Assembly: GCA_021904315.1 (NCBI GenBank)
Contig: CM038912.1
Coordinates: 24,216,949-24,280,948, forward strand
From: Sphagnum magellanicum
Lineage: Eukaryota; Streptophyta; Sphagnopsida; Sphagnales; Sphagnaceae
Reading direction: 5' to 3'
Length of the DNA stretch: 64,000 nucleotides
This document shows, in pieces, positions 1 through 12,067 of this stretch (positions are counted from its first letter, which is position 1; every line of letters begins with the position of its first letter). A model generated the notes under the pieces. That model was not told where the DNA came from. It was given only the letters and a program-made list of their open reading frames with translations, and ran no database searches. The translations under genes and the position numbers were made by a program.

Positions 1-474
1 GCCACTGAACACAAAAACATCATGCTGCTGTGAATGATCTGGTCATGAATACAACTGCCATCCCCAAAAGCTACTTTAGCACAATCAAGTAAGGTCCCCC
101 TACAGGTGATGTTGTCTTATTCCCTCCCTTCCTGTTGCATTTGAACAAGTAGTTCCAATGCCTTCTGCCATTTGTGTGTGAGCATCTTGTTGAACAATCT
201 CCATGCATCATGTATGCTTCTGCATTTTGGAATACATGTCAACAAGGCTACTAACCAGAGATATCTGAAACTCTATGACTTTTGATGATGTGTTCACCTT
301 ATAGGTGTACCACTTGGGATGAAAAGGACCTAGTCCTTACTATAGTTTTTTTCCTCTTATATTTTGATCCCCATCAAAATTAATGAATAAAAAATGTCAA
401 ATATTTCATAAGTACCATATTTTGGATCACTAAAATTATAGATTCCATCACAATTATTCATAAATGTGTCTTTA
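1..474. other. Non-coding stretch, nothing recognised
   Basis: I see no open frame of useful length, no RNA gene and no clear repeat here. The sequence is moderately AT-rich. The next block, from about 475, begins to share words with the 9.8-kb fold-back element. Confidence 0.5.
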
Positions 475-730
475 CATGGTGAAACAAAACTAGGTTAAAA
501 ATACAAAAAAAGGTGCATCACAAATTTTCAGGCTTCATGGGTTCATTCCAAATTTGTGTGAAATATGTTATTTCATGGGTTCGTATCGTTTACACACAAA
601 TATCACACATTAATTAAACATGGAAGTCATGTACACAACTTTTGTGTGTAAACAATACAAATAGACACACAACATTTGTGTTTCAACAATATGAACAAAC
701 ATATGACATTTGTGTTTAAACAATGCACAC
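475..730. repeat. Degenerate short tandem repeat with TTGTGTTTAAACAAT-like units
   Basis: From about 585 to 730 a unit of roughly 30 bp recurs with the core ACACAACATTTGTGTTTAAAC, diverging from copy to copy. Just upstream (508-570) the words CATCACAAA and TTTCATGGGTT match the left end of the fold-back element at 9804-10122, so this is probably a decayed member of that family. No coding potential is seen. Confidence 0.45.
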
Positions 731-3700
731 AACATCGATCTTGCTTAAGGAGGGGAGTGTTGTGAGGCTAACAAGTATGCAGGAAGGTGCAAGCAAATTG
801 ACACCAAAGGATGAGGAAACAGGAAAAGTGAGTTTCTAGAACTCAGTAACCTGAAGGGTTCTATCAGGTACCTAATGACCACTGTGGCCACTGGAATGTC
901 GGGGGGTAGGACTACTACATGTAAAAGGATTCTGCATCGCAATAAAGCTGTAATAATATGCAAAGATAAAATTATCAAGAAACCCTCATAAGGGAGAAAT
1001 CATTTGCTAAAAAAGAAACCTTGTAGAGAGTCTCATGTTAGCTTCGTTTTTGTTACAAAGTGATGCAGTAGACTTCAAAGGCGCTGAGTAACTTTTCTAA
1101 TAAAACCAGTGTTCTAATCATAATAACATTCATGTTTCCTTCCTGTGCTCAGAAGACATCAATTTTGGAGCATGGTGGATGGTGGTGTGTTGATTATTCC
1201 TAGTTCCAAAATACACATGTGATTTGGCAATGATATCCTATTACAATCCAAGAATTCGGCATACTTACATGGGAACAAAGCACCTTCATGCAACAGTTTG
1301 ATGGACATTGTTACCTCTCTTTGGTTTTTCTATTGGAAAAATTGTTAGTGGCTTTTTTTTCTGTAAATGATTCGTGAAGATGGTGGCTATGAGCAATGCT
1401 ACAACACTGTCTGAATTAAGCTAACACCTTTGCACTGCCAATAGAAGAACCAATTGCCCTAAGATTTTCTCCCAACACGTGACCCCATTAAGTCCAAATG
1501 CAACAAGGATATGGCACATCCAGATTATAATTACACCAGCAGATTTTTGTTAAACTGCTAGTGTAACTTCACAAGAGCAGAAAGGACTTTGGAGAATCAC
1601 ATCATTGCAAGGGACAAAAATGTACTACCTGGAATGGTCAACCCCCCTACCCATTCTGTTGGGTAAGGTGACAGGTGAGCCAGATGATGAAGATTATGTC
1701 ATATAATGAGGTCAAGAAAATGACATAATCTTCTGCCACCCCGGACCTTAATGTTGCTTAGAATCCACCTTGTGGATCAATGGTGTCAGTGAGCTTCCAT
1801 GTGTGGAGAAACTAGAGCAGAGTGTGTTGTTGGGCTATTTAGGACCCTCTGCAGAAATGGTCACAACTTCCAACAGAGTACAACCCATTTTGAAGGACTG
1901 ACAATGGGACCCTGCATGGCTGCTGCTTCAGGAGCTTCAGAAGGTCAAGTGCCCCAGGGCAAGACCAAATAAAGAGAAGAATTCTAGATCCTTGAAAATT
2001 CGAAAACAATTATCACGGATTTGAGTGGACACAACCTGAGGTCCTTCAGAGAACAGGCTTCCAAGTGTTGATTTTCAGGTGAGGATTGGCGGTGTTGAAG
2101 GTGATGAGAAACGAATATTGTTGATAATGATGATGATGATACAAATGGACCAGGATTCACACCCCAGTTGCTGGTCTTGCTCAGAAACATTTGCTATATT
2201 TCCAATTTTGCCAAAGAAGGTCAAGAAGTACTTCCAGCTTAAAATTTGTTGGCTTGCAATTTGAGCAGGTTCACAAACTGGGTTCAAATTGCTCCATTGA
2301 AAAGGGGCACTCATTCTGGCAAAGGGATGTGAACAACAAAACCAAGTCCGATGGTGGTGGGTACCATGCAACTTCCGGTTTTAATGAATTCTATTGCTAG
2401 AATCCTCAACAATCCAGTGTAACAACTCAAGAACTGCACCAAATTGGAGGATTAGAAATGTAAACTCAAACTCCTTGATTAACATAGAGAGAAGTTCCAT
2501 GTGGGTAGTGTGGCCTTTGTGTGGGTGGGAGCCCAAGTGCAGAGAATGCTCACTAGCTGATGCAAGAAGAGCAATGACATTTATTTACCTGATGACACCA
2601 TCTTCAGAGTTTCAAGGACTTTCTATTCCAACAACTGCTCGATTTCCTTTCAATCAGAAACTCACTGAACTGAACAACATATTATTCTAAAGCCTGCATT
2701 TCAATGACTTAGAATGATTGTGTTTTTTTTGCATCTCTATGTCTCTTGTGCAGCAGCTGCCATAGTACTGAGGTTGGTCAGTCCATAAACACAAATTTTC
2801 ACATCCAATTTCTCCAACCCTTTTTCTTCATTTTTTTCAGATCATTGATTCATTTGCATGGATGCCAAGAATTTGGCTAGAGTTATTGAAAATGACCAAA
2901 TATGTCATCAATGATCATCCCACTCATATGTGAAGCATTCCACCATTTAGATGAGACTTTCTAACATTAACACTAGTAACACAATGTGATGATGGCTCAT
3001 AAGGCTTTTATAGGCCTTTCATTTTGATGTTCTGTGTTTGATAAATAAATGCAATTGAAATGTAAGGTTCAAGCCCTTCTTTCCCATATTTGGCCCTGAA
3101 AATGAGTTCAGGTTTCTAGGTCAGAAGAGGGTCTTTGAAGCACTACTGGGAGGTCAACTTGGGTCAAAACATTTTGTGATCCTCCTTTCAATTGCTTTGA
3201 TTTTCTCTCTTATGTAAATAACATAGTATAGTGAATTTTTTTTTAAATGAAGAGAATAGTTTTATTGATTGGGTTTTGTTTTGGGCAGGGCAGTCGAGTG
3301 GAATGCACACCCCCCTAGCACAAAAGAAGAAAAGAAACAAGTGCAAAAATAGTTACAAGAAGACTGTACCCTCACAAGGTAAGTGACAATACCATATAAT
3401 GCAAGTAGCTTGCCACTCACTTCTAAATGCTAGCCCACGTCCCTTAGTGAAAAAAATTAAATTAAATTACATCTTCTTTTGGAAGACCTCATGTAGTAGA
3501 CAAAGTAACATTTAAGTAGTAAGTAAATTCATGACTTGTCTAATTTTCAAAGTTTTGAACATTCTTAAGGTCTAGGTGACCATGAATGAAATGCAATATG
3601 ATTTGCTTGAGCAGATATAGTCAGTTTGAAATTAGGCAGATTTTCAATGGCCCCCATACCACTAATGAAGAAGGCAGTGAATTTTGTTTGCTATGTAGTT

Positions 3701-4056
3701 TTTTGGCCAGTATATACATGGTATAGGTAATGGTGTTAAGGACCATATCACATGGGTATCTAAGTCTAAAGGAATTGGGGTCCATATTTGGATTAGGTGG
3801 GTATGAAAAAGTTGACATGTACTACCATTTATCATATGACCCTATAACAGAATGTGATTTACCACATTCTACTAGTTGCCCTTAGTTGCTATGTGGCTGG
3901 TATGGGTTGCATGTGACAATGTATCTTAGGATTTTCTATGGGCATGTATTGCTCGAGTGTTGAGTTACTTGAAGATGAGTTAGAAGAGGCTGGTTACTTG
4001 GATCTAGTATAGTTTTAGATTGCATTTAGTAATGTTTATTTCTTTTGTTGGAAATA
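731..4056. repeat. Orphan copy (D1) of the 3.3-kb block found downstream of the ankyrin genes
   Basis: This block matches 37299-40640 (D2) and 49250-52592 (D3) almost base for base by eye, with scattered substitutions and small indels. Homology starts abruptly near ATCTTGCTTAAG and ends abruptly after TTTTGTTGGAAAT. Beyond both ends the sequence is unrelated to the flanks of D2 and D3. A purine tract (747-757) followed by TGTTG at 758 resembles the junction between a polypurine tract and the 3' LTR of a plant retrotransposon, so the block may contain or be an LTR-derived unit. No matching second LTR, primer-binding site or polyprotein was found. Short open frames within it are broken differently in the three copies, so I call none of them a gene. 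Confidence 0.8.
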
Positions 4057-4343
4057 ATAGAAATCTACAAATTTGTGAAACTTGAACATTACAATATTCA
4101 TATTAAACTTGTGCAACAACAAAAAATTGGAATTTTCCCAATGACATAAAAATGTTTAAAAAAACTTGAAATGTAATGGATGAAAGCACAATCAAATATA
4201 AATTTCCTAATCCTTGACAAGAAAAATTTAATGTAGCTATAAATTAAACCTTAACATATTAAATTTTAAAATATTATTATTTCAACAACTTATGTGAGTT
4301 CAAATTCTTTAAGGTGTACCAAAATCCTACCATAGTGTCACAT
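4057..4343. repeat. AT-rich stretch with a segment related to 22783-22895
   Basis: Positions 4178-4290 share an interrupted run of words (GAAAGCACA, ATCCTTG, AAACCTTAACA) with 22783-22895 in the same orientation. This suggests an old dispersed repeat. No gene is seen. Confidence 0.35.
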
Positions 4344-4600
4344 CACAAACTTCTTGGGTCATGATTTGACAATAATAGTCATGCGAAATTTTCTTTTCAT
4401 AGGTTTGTATGGAATAAACATGGATGCCATTCATTTATTCAAACAATTTTGAAAATATTATGAATATATTAAATGACATGTGCAACCCATACAACATATT
4501 CATAATTTAATCCCATAAATATGTTGTATGGATTGCAACTTTCTCTCATTGTATGTCATTAATTAATTAAATCCATGGGAGGATGAATGACTTATAATCA
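4344..4600. repeat. MITE-like remnant with CATCACAAACTT end and a small palindrome
   Basis: The start CATCACAAACTTCTTGGG at about 4346 matches the inverted right end of the element at 9804-10122. At 4487-4531 the arms CATACAACATAT and ATATGTTGTATG form a perfect hairpin with a loop of about 20 bases. A matching far end was not found, so the element may be truncated. Confidence 0.4.
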
Positions 4601-6330
4601 TAAAAGTTTTACAAAAAGGAAAAAAGAAATTAGCAAAGAAAGTGGCAAAAAAAGGAAGAAGAAAAAGAAATGATTTAATTTGTTGGCAATACACCAATGT
4701 CTTCAAATTGGGTGCAAATTAAGATGGGCAAGATTTTTTTAACCATACAAGTTTATCACAATAATTGTTTTTAATTATAAAATGTTCTCATTTTTATATA
4801 GTTGGAACATGTTGAAAATTTTACTTTTAATTTCAGATTTTAAATTATTTAAAGAATTAATATTTTTGTTAAATCAATTACATGTTAACCATAAATCACA
4901 TGTCTTTCAACCTATTATCATTATGTATCACATCAAGGTTTTGAAATCCTTAAGATTTTTTTGTGCATGTTGTTATTTTAAAATGCATGTTTTAAATGTG
5001 TTTACATAGAATTAAAAGTTATAATGATGATTAAATTGTTGATTTTTAAATCTACTAACAACAATTTCATTATAGTCTTAACAAAACTTTTACCTGTAAG
5101 AATTGACCAAATTTTGTTATGCAAATCCTTCATTCCTTTTTAGTTTCTTAAACCCAACTTCTACATGTTTTTCCACACACAAATTAATGCTCTTAAACAT
5201 CCAAAACTTGCAAAGAAAAATGATACACAACCAAATTAAGGAAAAAGAGGAAATGCTACCCCATTTCTTTTCAAAACCCCATTTGGAACAACAAAAATTC
5301 GAAAAAAGAATAGTACCTCATGTCCAAATTTGAATTAGTTTTCAAAATATTTACTTATCGAGTTTTACCCTACCTACCTATTCAATCTCATTCAATCAAC
5401 GTGTCCAATCCTTATGTTGCTTACATGTCTAATGTTACTTGACATCCCTACCTAATATCCTTTAACATTCACCTTTTCATTCAACTCCATTTTTAGGTTT
5501 AATGACCTATTGAATAATGCATTATTTATGTTCTGAAAGATGGATCTTAATTCAAGTTCTTGACTTACACATTTGATTACAAATTATCCTAAATGTCTTA
5601 AATTTCAACATTTTGTAAATGATAAGAACATGTTTTAGTGTATTATAAACCATTAAACCACATTTTATATGCATAATACATTCCTTAATATATTTTATAT
5701 TGATTAATTTTCATAATGTTTATAACTCCAAAAATTGGTAACACTAATGATGGTAGCTTTTGGTTTATATTGAAAATGAAAATCACAAATAATTAATATG
5801 AAATTTCATTATAATTACAAATCTTTAGTTAAAATATTAATTGTTGTTAGGTCAAGGTTTTGAAAGAACATCCCAAGATGGGATGTTGACATTAACAAAA
5901 ATTCTCAAATCTAAACAACCCCTAGTAGAATTTCAAATTCATCGGGCATTTTTGTTCAAAAATGACTTATGTTTGGTCAACAACAAAAACTCACTTAGAT
6001 AATGCCAATGATGACAAATGATGCAGAATGATAAAAACATGAAAATGTTAACAAGGAATGAAAAAATGACAACAAACAATATTGGGGTGTTGAAAATGCA
6101 CTTTGGAAATGTTGGGTGCGCTAGGTTAGACATGATTTTAAGAAAAAAAGTAATAAGGGGCACCATTATGTTGAAAGTTAAAGCCCTTAGGGCAATGGAT
6201 ATAATGTTAGAGGACACCAAAGGCACTCAAAATCACATAATGGATGTTATAAACACTAGGGTTGAAAATATTTTACATTATAGATTTTGTCAAATTAAAG
6301 GCCATTGGGAAACATAGTGTACTAACACGA
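4600..6330. other. AT-rich stretch without a recognised gene
   Basis: No recognisable protein is encoded. The longest plus-strand frame (6018-6317, 99 codons) ends in residues FCQIKGHWET, which faintly recall a retroviral-type zinc knuckle, but the second cysteine is missing. I do not call it a gene. The rest is low-complexity AT-rich sequence. Confidence 0.4.
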
Positions 6331-6890
6331 AACAACTAAGTCTACATGATTTCCTAAACCAAGATGAGAACATGAACATGCTTATTTCCAAATTTAGATC
6401 ACGAAACAAACAAAACAAAAACAAAAACACAACATGTGCAAGACAAGAATCCAATAAGACTTTATTGTAAGAAACAAAACAAAAATAGAACAAGTTTATG
6501 ACAAACTATAATAGGCACAAAACAACTAAGTCTATAGGATTTCCTAAACCAAAATGAGAGCATGAACATGTCTAATTCCAAATTTAAATCATGAAACGAA
6601 AAAAATAAGAACGAGAACACAACATGTGCAAAACAAAAGCCCAATAGGATTTTATTGCAAGAATGAAACAAGAACAAAACAAGACTATGACAAACTATAA
6701 CGGGCACAAAACAACCAAGTCTATAGAATTTCCTAAACCAAAATGAGAACATGAGCATGCCTAGTTCCAAATCTAAATCGTGAAACAAGAAAAACAAGAA
6801 CAAGAACACAACATGTGCAAGATAAGGTTCCAACAAGATTTTATTGCAATATAATGAAATAAGAACAAAACAAGGTTATGATTAAAAAAA
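6331..6890. repeat. Tandem array of three ~190-bp units
   Basis: The anchor AACAACTAAGTCTA recurs at 6331 and 6521 and, as AACAACCAAGTCTA, at 6710, a spacing of 190 and 189 bp. Each unit also holds TTTCCTAAACCA, ACACAACATGTGCAA and a purine-rich AACAAGAACA stretch. The minus-strand open frames crossing this array come from the low-complexity repeat and are not called as genes. Confidence 0.8.
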
Positions 6891-7090
6891 TATACCCAAA
6901 ATTGGTTAATTGGAAGTGAACTAAGATTTAACTAAAACTTAATTGACTGTTAATTAGAACTAAATTGGAAGTGAACTAAAGGATAATTACAAATGAATTA
7001 AAAGTTAATTAAAAGCTAGGCTAAAAGTTAATTAATAGTTAACTAAAAATGAATTGAAATTAAATTAAGAGTTCGGTATAAGTTAATTAC
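6891..7090. repeat. Degenerate ~20-bp tandem repeat built on AAAAGTTAATTA
   Basis: A unit close to TTAATTAAAAGTGAATTAAA repeats about ten times with drift. It directly follows the 190-bp array and is probably an independent slippage-derived minisatellite. Confidence 0.6.
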
Positions 7091-9803
7091 AAATTATGGA
7101 TGAACATTTATATGAATGAACTCCATGGTGTTGGCATTTATGACACATGGTGGGAAGGACATGGGGGACATTAGAAAAGCCCAAATTTTTTATTAGTTCA
7201 ATGAAAGGTGCAAAAATGGACATCATGGGTGCTAAGAATGTTAATGTTTCAATATGTGAAAATTAAATTTCATATTCTAAAATCAATGAAGGTGAAAATG
7301 ATTTCATGGAATCAATATGATTAAATTTACTAATGTTTTTAACTAGTTGTCTTTTAGATTTTTTTTGAATTAAATTTAAAATATTTGAATACTTTGACGT
7401 TATGTCAATTGATCATCACTATTAGTGTGAAACAATGAAAAACCCAAGTTAATTATTAATAAAAATTCATAAAAAATATGAATTATTTTATTTAATAATT
7501 TAAAACTACTTAATAATTAACTTAAAAAAAGGTGAGTTACAAGTTAATAATAATATTATTATTACTATTATTATTTATTAAATCACTATTATATAATTAA
7601 TTAACTTTACATGTTAAATATAGTACCTAAGTAGTAAGTAGCCCTACCCACCTATCCACCTTATTATGTAGCCTACTTAGCCAATCCACAATATACATAA
7701 AATGTGAATTTAACATGCCCTAATACCACATAAATACACGAATCTATAAATATGTCCCTAATATATTTGAAAACATCCTAGTATTCTTGAAAAGTATAAG
7801 TGCACCACATAAAAGTAACCAAGTTGTGACTAATTTTACAATTGATTTGACATAGAAGTTTCTTATTGAACATAAAGCCCAAAAAAATAATCAACATGAA
7901 AGAATGGAAAACCTAATAGGCCCAAACTAGTAGCACCATAGTCACAAGAAAAAAATAGATTGAAAAGGATGATGACTAGTTGTAAAAATGACAAAACATA
8001 ATTGCAAATGACAATTACTTGCATATAGTCACAAATTGGATGGTTGAATAATACAAGATTTCTTTTAATGGTTTATCTTGTATACTCATAGTCCAATAAA
8101 TCTTGATTATGTTTGGTACTTGCCATGTAATCATACATGTCTTTCTAAAATCACTTGAGTTATAGAACCCCACTTGTCCTTACAAGTTGAACCGTTCTTC
8201 AATTGCTTTGAACAACCCACATCCATGACAATTGTTGAGATTTTTTTCCACTTGGTGATTATAGTTTCAAATTGGTTTCAAATGTCTATTTTTCAAGGTT
8301 TGTGTCAAATTTCTCTTAATTGTCCTCTTTATCAATGATTGTGATGTGTTCATCTTTCTTGGTTTTAACAAAAAAATCTAGATTTCACCATGTTCCCAAG
8401 GGATTGATGAAATTTCCTAACAACTTCTACCATTATAGTTGAATCAAAATTATGATTAACAATTTATTTATTTATTTATTTATTTATTTATTTTCGTTGC
8501 ACTAGTTGTTTAATCATTGGGGTGTGCATGTGGGTGATTTTTAAAACAAAATCTAGGTATGAATCTAACAACTATGATTTGTGATTTCTACATAAAAGCT
8601 ATTGTGATAGTTTTCACTTTGCAATTGTTTTTGTTTTTTACTATAAAATTCAAGAATTAAGAAGTAGGCAGAGGTTTTACAATCCTTTGAATGTTTAATG
8701 TCTTCATAGCTAGAAATGATGGTGTCAAATAGCTTGATGGTGTGACAATGCAATGAATCACAACATCAACATGATTAGAAGGTCTCATGAACACACATTG
8801 TACTCTATAGGTGAAAACAAATGTTAGTATGGTGGAAATGATGAGGTTCGTGCAAATTGGTACATATGGCAAGGTGGTCTAAATGCATGCAATCCCTCAA
8901 TATGGTGTGTAAATGAGAAAACAATGGTTTGTAAATACATGCAAAGACAAATGGAAATAAATGTATGCTTTGGATGTGATGTGCAAAAGACATTGCATGC
9001 ATTGGATGTGTTTTTGTAAATCTAAGATTATTAAAATTTTGTGTTAACCTAAATTGACCTATCATCACCTTACACCATTCAATTAACATCAAGTGCCATA
9101 GGTGATGCCATGTAATATTTTTGTGTCAATGACTTTTTTTGGTGTGAATTGGTGAACAAAGTTACTAACTTTCCAAACATTGAATTAATCCATATTTATT
9201 AATGTTGTCTAACGTTTGATTGTGAAAGGAACCCTAAGTTTTAATATTTATTAGTTTTTTTTCTGGTTTGATAGAACCTTTGGTATAGTTTTGATTTTTT
9301 TTTTACATTTATAAAATATTCAATTCCAAAAAAAATTCAAAAAAATTGGAGCTCAATCTAGTTTAAAATCAAGTTCAATTTCATCTACATTGCACCCAAT
9401 TAAAATTAAGAACTTCATTAAATAGGTGCACATGCTTGTGGATTGGGGTATTAGTGTAAGAGATAATTGGGTAGGATTGTTAAGAAAAATAAATCTTGAT
9501 AGACAATGAGACAATTTTTTTTCCTTTTGGACGGAATGGGAAAGGGGAAACCAATGAATTGGTAGCCACCTACATAATAGTTAACTTGTAGTTCATTTAA
9601 TTAACACATCTTTCCATTAGGTATATTATAATATTTGGGCCAATTTGACATTATATATATATATATATATGTTGAACTTCTTTGGAAGGAAAATACAAAA
9701 TTTGATGGAATATTTAGGAATACATCATTTGTTGAAATGGCCAAGCTATTATGATATGTGATGATAAATTTTATTTACAAATTTTCATTATAATTTGTCC
9801 TTT
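7091..9803. other. AT-rich intergenic stretch with three microsatellites
   Basis: I see no gene. Simple repeats are an AAT/ATT-type run at about 7545-7580, a TTTA run at about 8462-8494 and an AT run at about 9651-9670. The remaining sequence is AT-rich and not obviously repetitive within the window. Confidence 0.5.
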
Positions 9804-10122
9804 CATCACAAACTTTTAGGCATTATCAATTTGTTTCAAATTCACACAAAATCTATTATTTCATGGGTTTGTGTTTTTTGTGCACGAATGTTGTGTGTTT
9901 AAAACATGTATGATACATGTATAAGTAGGATGAAAATGGTTGAAATATTTTCATTGACATTTTTTTTTTTTTTTCATATGGATGAAAATATTTCATCCTA
10001 TTTGTACATGCATCATACATGTTTTAAACACATGATAACCATGTACAAAAAAAATGAATCGATGAATGAATGATTTTTGCATGATTTCCATTATCAAATC
10101 ATGGGATGGGAAGTTTGTGATG
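9804..10122. mobile_element. Fold-back MITE-like element, ~319 bp
   Basis: The ends CATCACAAACTTTT (9804) and AAGTTTGTGATG (to 10122) are inverted repeats. Inside, a long stem is formed by 9892-9958 and 9977-10034, both containing AAACATGTATGAT and AGGATGAAAAT-type words in opposite orientation around a T-rich loop. Related ends occur near 508 and 4346. No coding capacity is visible, so this is a non-autonomous element. The superfamily is not determined. Confidence 0.65.
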
Positions 10123-11531
10123 TTAGTTATGATCACAACCACCTCACATCCTTGCAAGTTAAACATTGATCAAAATACATGATGTGAAAGTTGTGAATCA
10201 AACTATGAGTTACCATTTTTTTAAGGGAATTTTTAATTTTTTAAAAAAATATTACAAACCTTGAATTATTTTTCCCAACATTAATTACATACACATTTCC
10301 AAAATAATTGCATTTCCAATGGAAAGTGACTATTCTTACAACAAAAGAATTAGTCATTTTCTATAACTTTGTTGTTATCACAAAAATTGTGACAACATCA
10401 AGGTAATAAAAAAATCCTTAAAAGTAAAAAAATAGGTTTAATTCTACTTCAATATTAAATCAAAATGTGTTGATACAATCTTTTTCTTTTTTTTGTTTAA
10501 TGATATAGCATGCATCCAACACCATCACAATTTATCCAATAAGGTTTGTCCAAAGTTAAATTATGACAATTTAAAAAAACAAGTTTTCATTGTTATAATT
10601 TTAAAAAGATTTGTATTTATGGTAGACTAGCTAGTGACCAAACACTTAAGCGCTTAGGGTAGGTTGGATCCAAAGGGAGGGTTCCATTGTTTTTGATGTC
10701 CAAACAAAACTTGAATTCCTCCTCTTGGCACATCTGACATAGTAACAATTGTCAAAAATGAATTAGAAATGAGAAAGTTAAAACCCCCCCAAAAGTAAAG
10801 GGGGGTCAAGAATTCAAAAGAACAAACCACTGAACAATACAAAGGTCAATTCTTGAACAGCTAAAAAATTCCTTGTATGTTGCTCTATTGTTATTAGAAT
10901 TCAAAGCTGATTTGTAAAACTTTGAGTGGCACTCCTACAGCACTTTAAATCATTTAAAATGCAAAAGAAATAAGAAAATTATCAGGTTTGAAAATAATAA
11001 GGGTCCAAAAAGGAGGAAGAAAAAAAAAAGTTTTGTAAGTTGAAAAGCTTATTTTTCTTCTTGTTATTTTTTCATTACTCCTTTTGATTTGCACTTCAAA
11101 GATGATTTCTAGAGCTTGAGATAGTGCTTCCATAACATTTAAAACCACTCAAAATGAAGCACATATGATGCTTCATTTTAAGTCTGAACCTTTGGTCCAC
11201 ATACCCCCCAAAGCCTAACTTAAAGCATAGACTTAAAACTTGCTCAATACCTTGAACCTACCAACACTACCTAGTGTTTACCACCAAGTGTGATTGCTAT
11301 TTAAGAATATAACATTTCTTCATAACAAACATTGAATGAATATTACTAGGAAAGAACAAGAAATATCCTCATAGGCAACAAGGGAATCAAAGGTACCTAA
11401 ACCAATAATTTTGCATTATCAAGTTTCAACAACAAAGGGCATAAGGCCACACAAATTACTCATTGACCCATTTGATCACCTTCCATCCGGTTCTTGCTCT
11501 TGTGTATGTACTATGGAGTGGGCCCATAACA
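10123..11531. repeat. AT-rich stretch with an inverted dispersed repeat
   Basis: Positions 11050-11160, read on the minus strand, share words such as AAATCATCTTTGAA and CAAATC.AAAGGAGTA with 19735-19850 on the plus strand, and more weakly with 19930-19990. This marks a diverged dispersed repeat family. No gene was recognised in the interval. Confidence 0.45.
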
Positions 11532-12067
11532 ATAGGTCTCATACATAGTTAGGTAGGTAGGAAAATAGGTAACTATGTAGGTAAGTAGATGGTTTATACA
11601 TTCGTAAGGGCTGTTTTTATTACCTACCTACCTACCTACTAACAACTTGCTTGTGAGTTGTTAGTAGGTAGGTTAAAAGAAAAAGCAACTGAGGTAATCA
11701 CCATGGTTAGCTAGGGAACTGAAACCCAACAGAAAACTGTTTCCTGACCACTTACCATCCATCCTTGACGCTGTGCTGGTGCATGCTGGTTCACTGTGGT
11801 ACCTACGGCCACAGTGAACCAGCACTCATATGAAGGATGAATGTTGAGTGATGAGGAAACAGTATTCTGTTGGGTTCCTGTTCCCTAGCTAACCATGGTG
11901 GTTAACTTTAGTTACTTTTTTTTCAACCTACCTACTAACAACCCACAAGCAGATTGGTTAGTAGCTAGGTAGTAAAAACAGCCCTTAGCTATGTATGTAT
12001 AATCCATCTACATACTTACCTAGAAGTTGCCTATTTTCCTACCTATCTTCCTATATATGAGACCTAG
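11532..12067. repeat. Large imperfect palindrome (~535 bp) with nested hairpins
   Basis: The left arm (from ATAGGTCTCATACATAG) reads back as the right arm (to CTATATATGAGACCTAG) around a centre near 11804. The core is nearly perfect: 11784-11799 GCTGGTTCACTGTGG against 11807-11824 GGCCACAGTGAACCAGCA. The left arm has its own inner hairpin of ACCTACCTACTAACAAC with GTTGTTAGTAGGTAGGT (near 11625-11676), mirrored less perfectly near 11930-11975. This is a fold-back element or an inverted duplication. If transcribed, the RNA would form long double-stranded stems. Confidence 0.85.

Noticed and set aside
745..978. 77-codon minus-strand frame present in all three D blocks (also near 37305 and 49256)
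   Set aside because: Conservation equals that of the surrounding non-coding DNA, and the third copy has an indel near 49467 that changes the reading.
3621..3818. 65-codon minus-strand frame shared by D1, D2 and partly D3
   Set aside because: D3 has a one-base deletion that changes its end, the changes do not favour silent positions, and no motif is seen.
6018..6317. 99-codon frame ending in a sequence like a retroviral zinc knuckle (FCQIKGHWET)
   Set aside because: The second cysteine of the knuckle is absent and no neighbouring gag or pol motif is recognisable.
6290..6836. Minus-strand frames rich in Phe, Leu, Cys and His that look like repeated membrane segments
   Set aside because: They are translations of the 190-bp purine-rich tandem repeat. 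The repeat length is not a multiple of three and the composition explains the residues.
6331..6890. Possible CRISPR-like array because of regular spacing
   Set aside because: Whole 190-bp units repeat with drift and there are no unique spacers between short identical repeats. The genome is a plant's.
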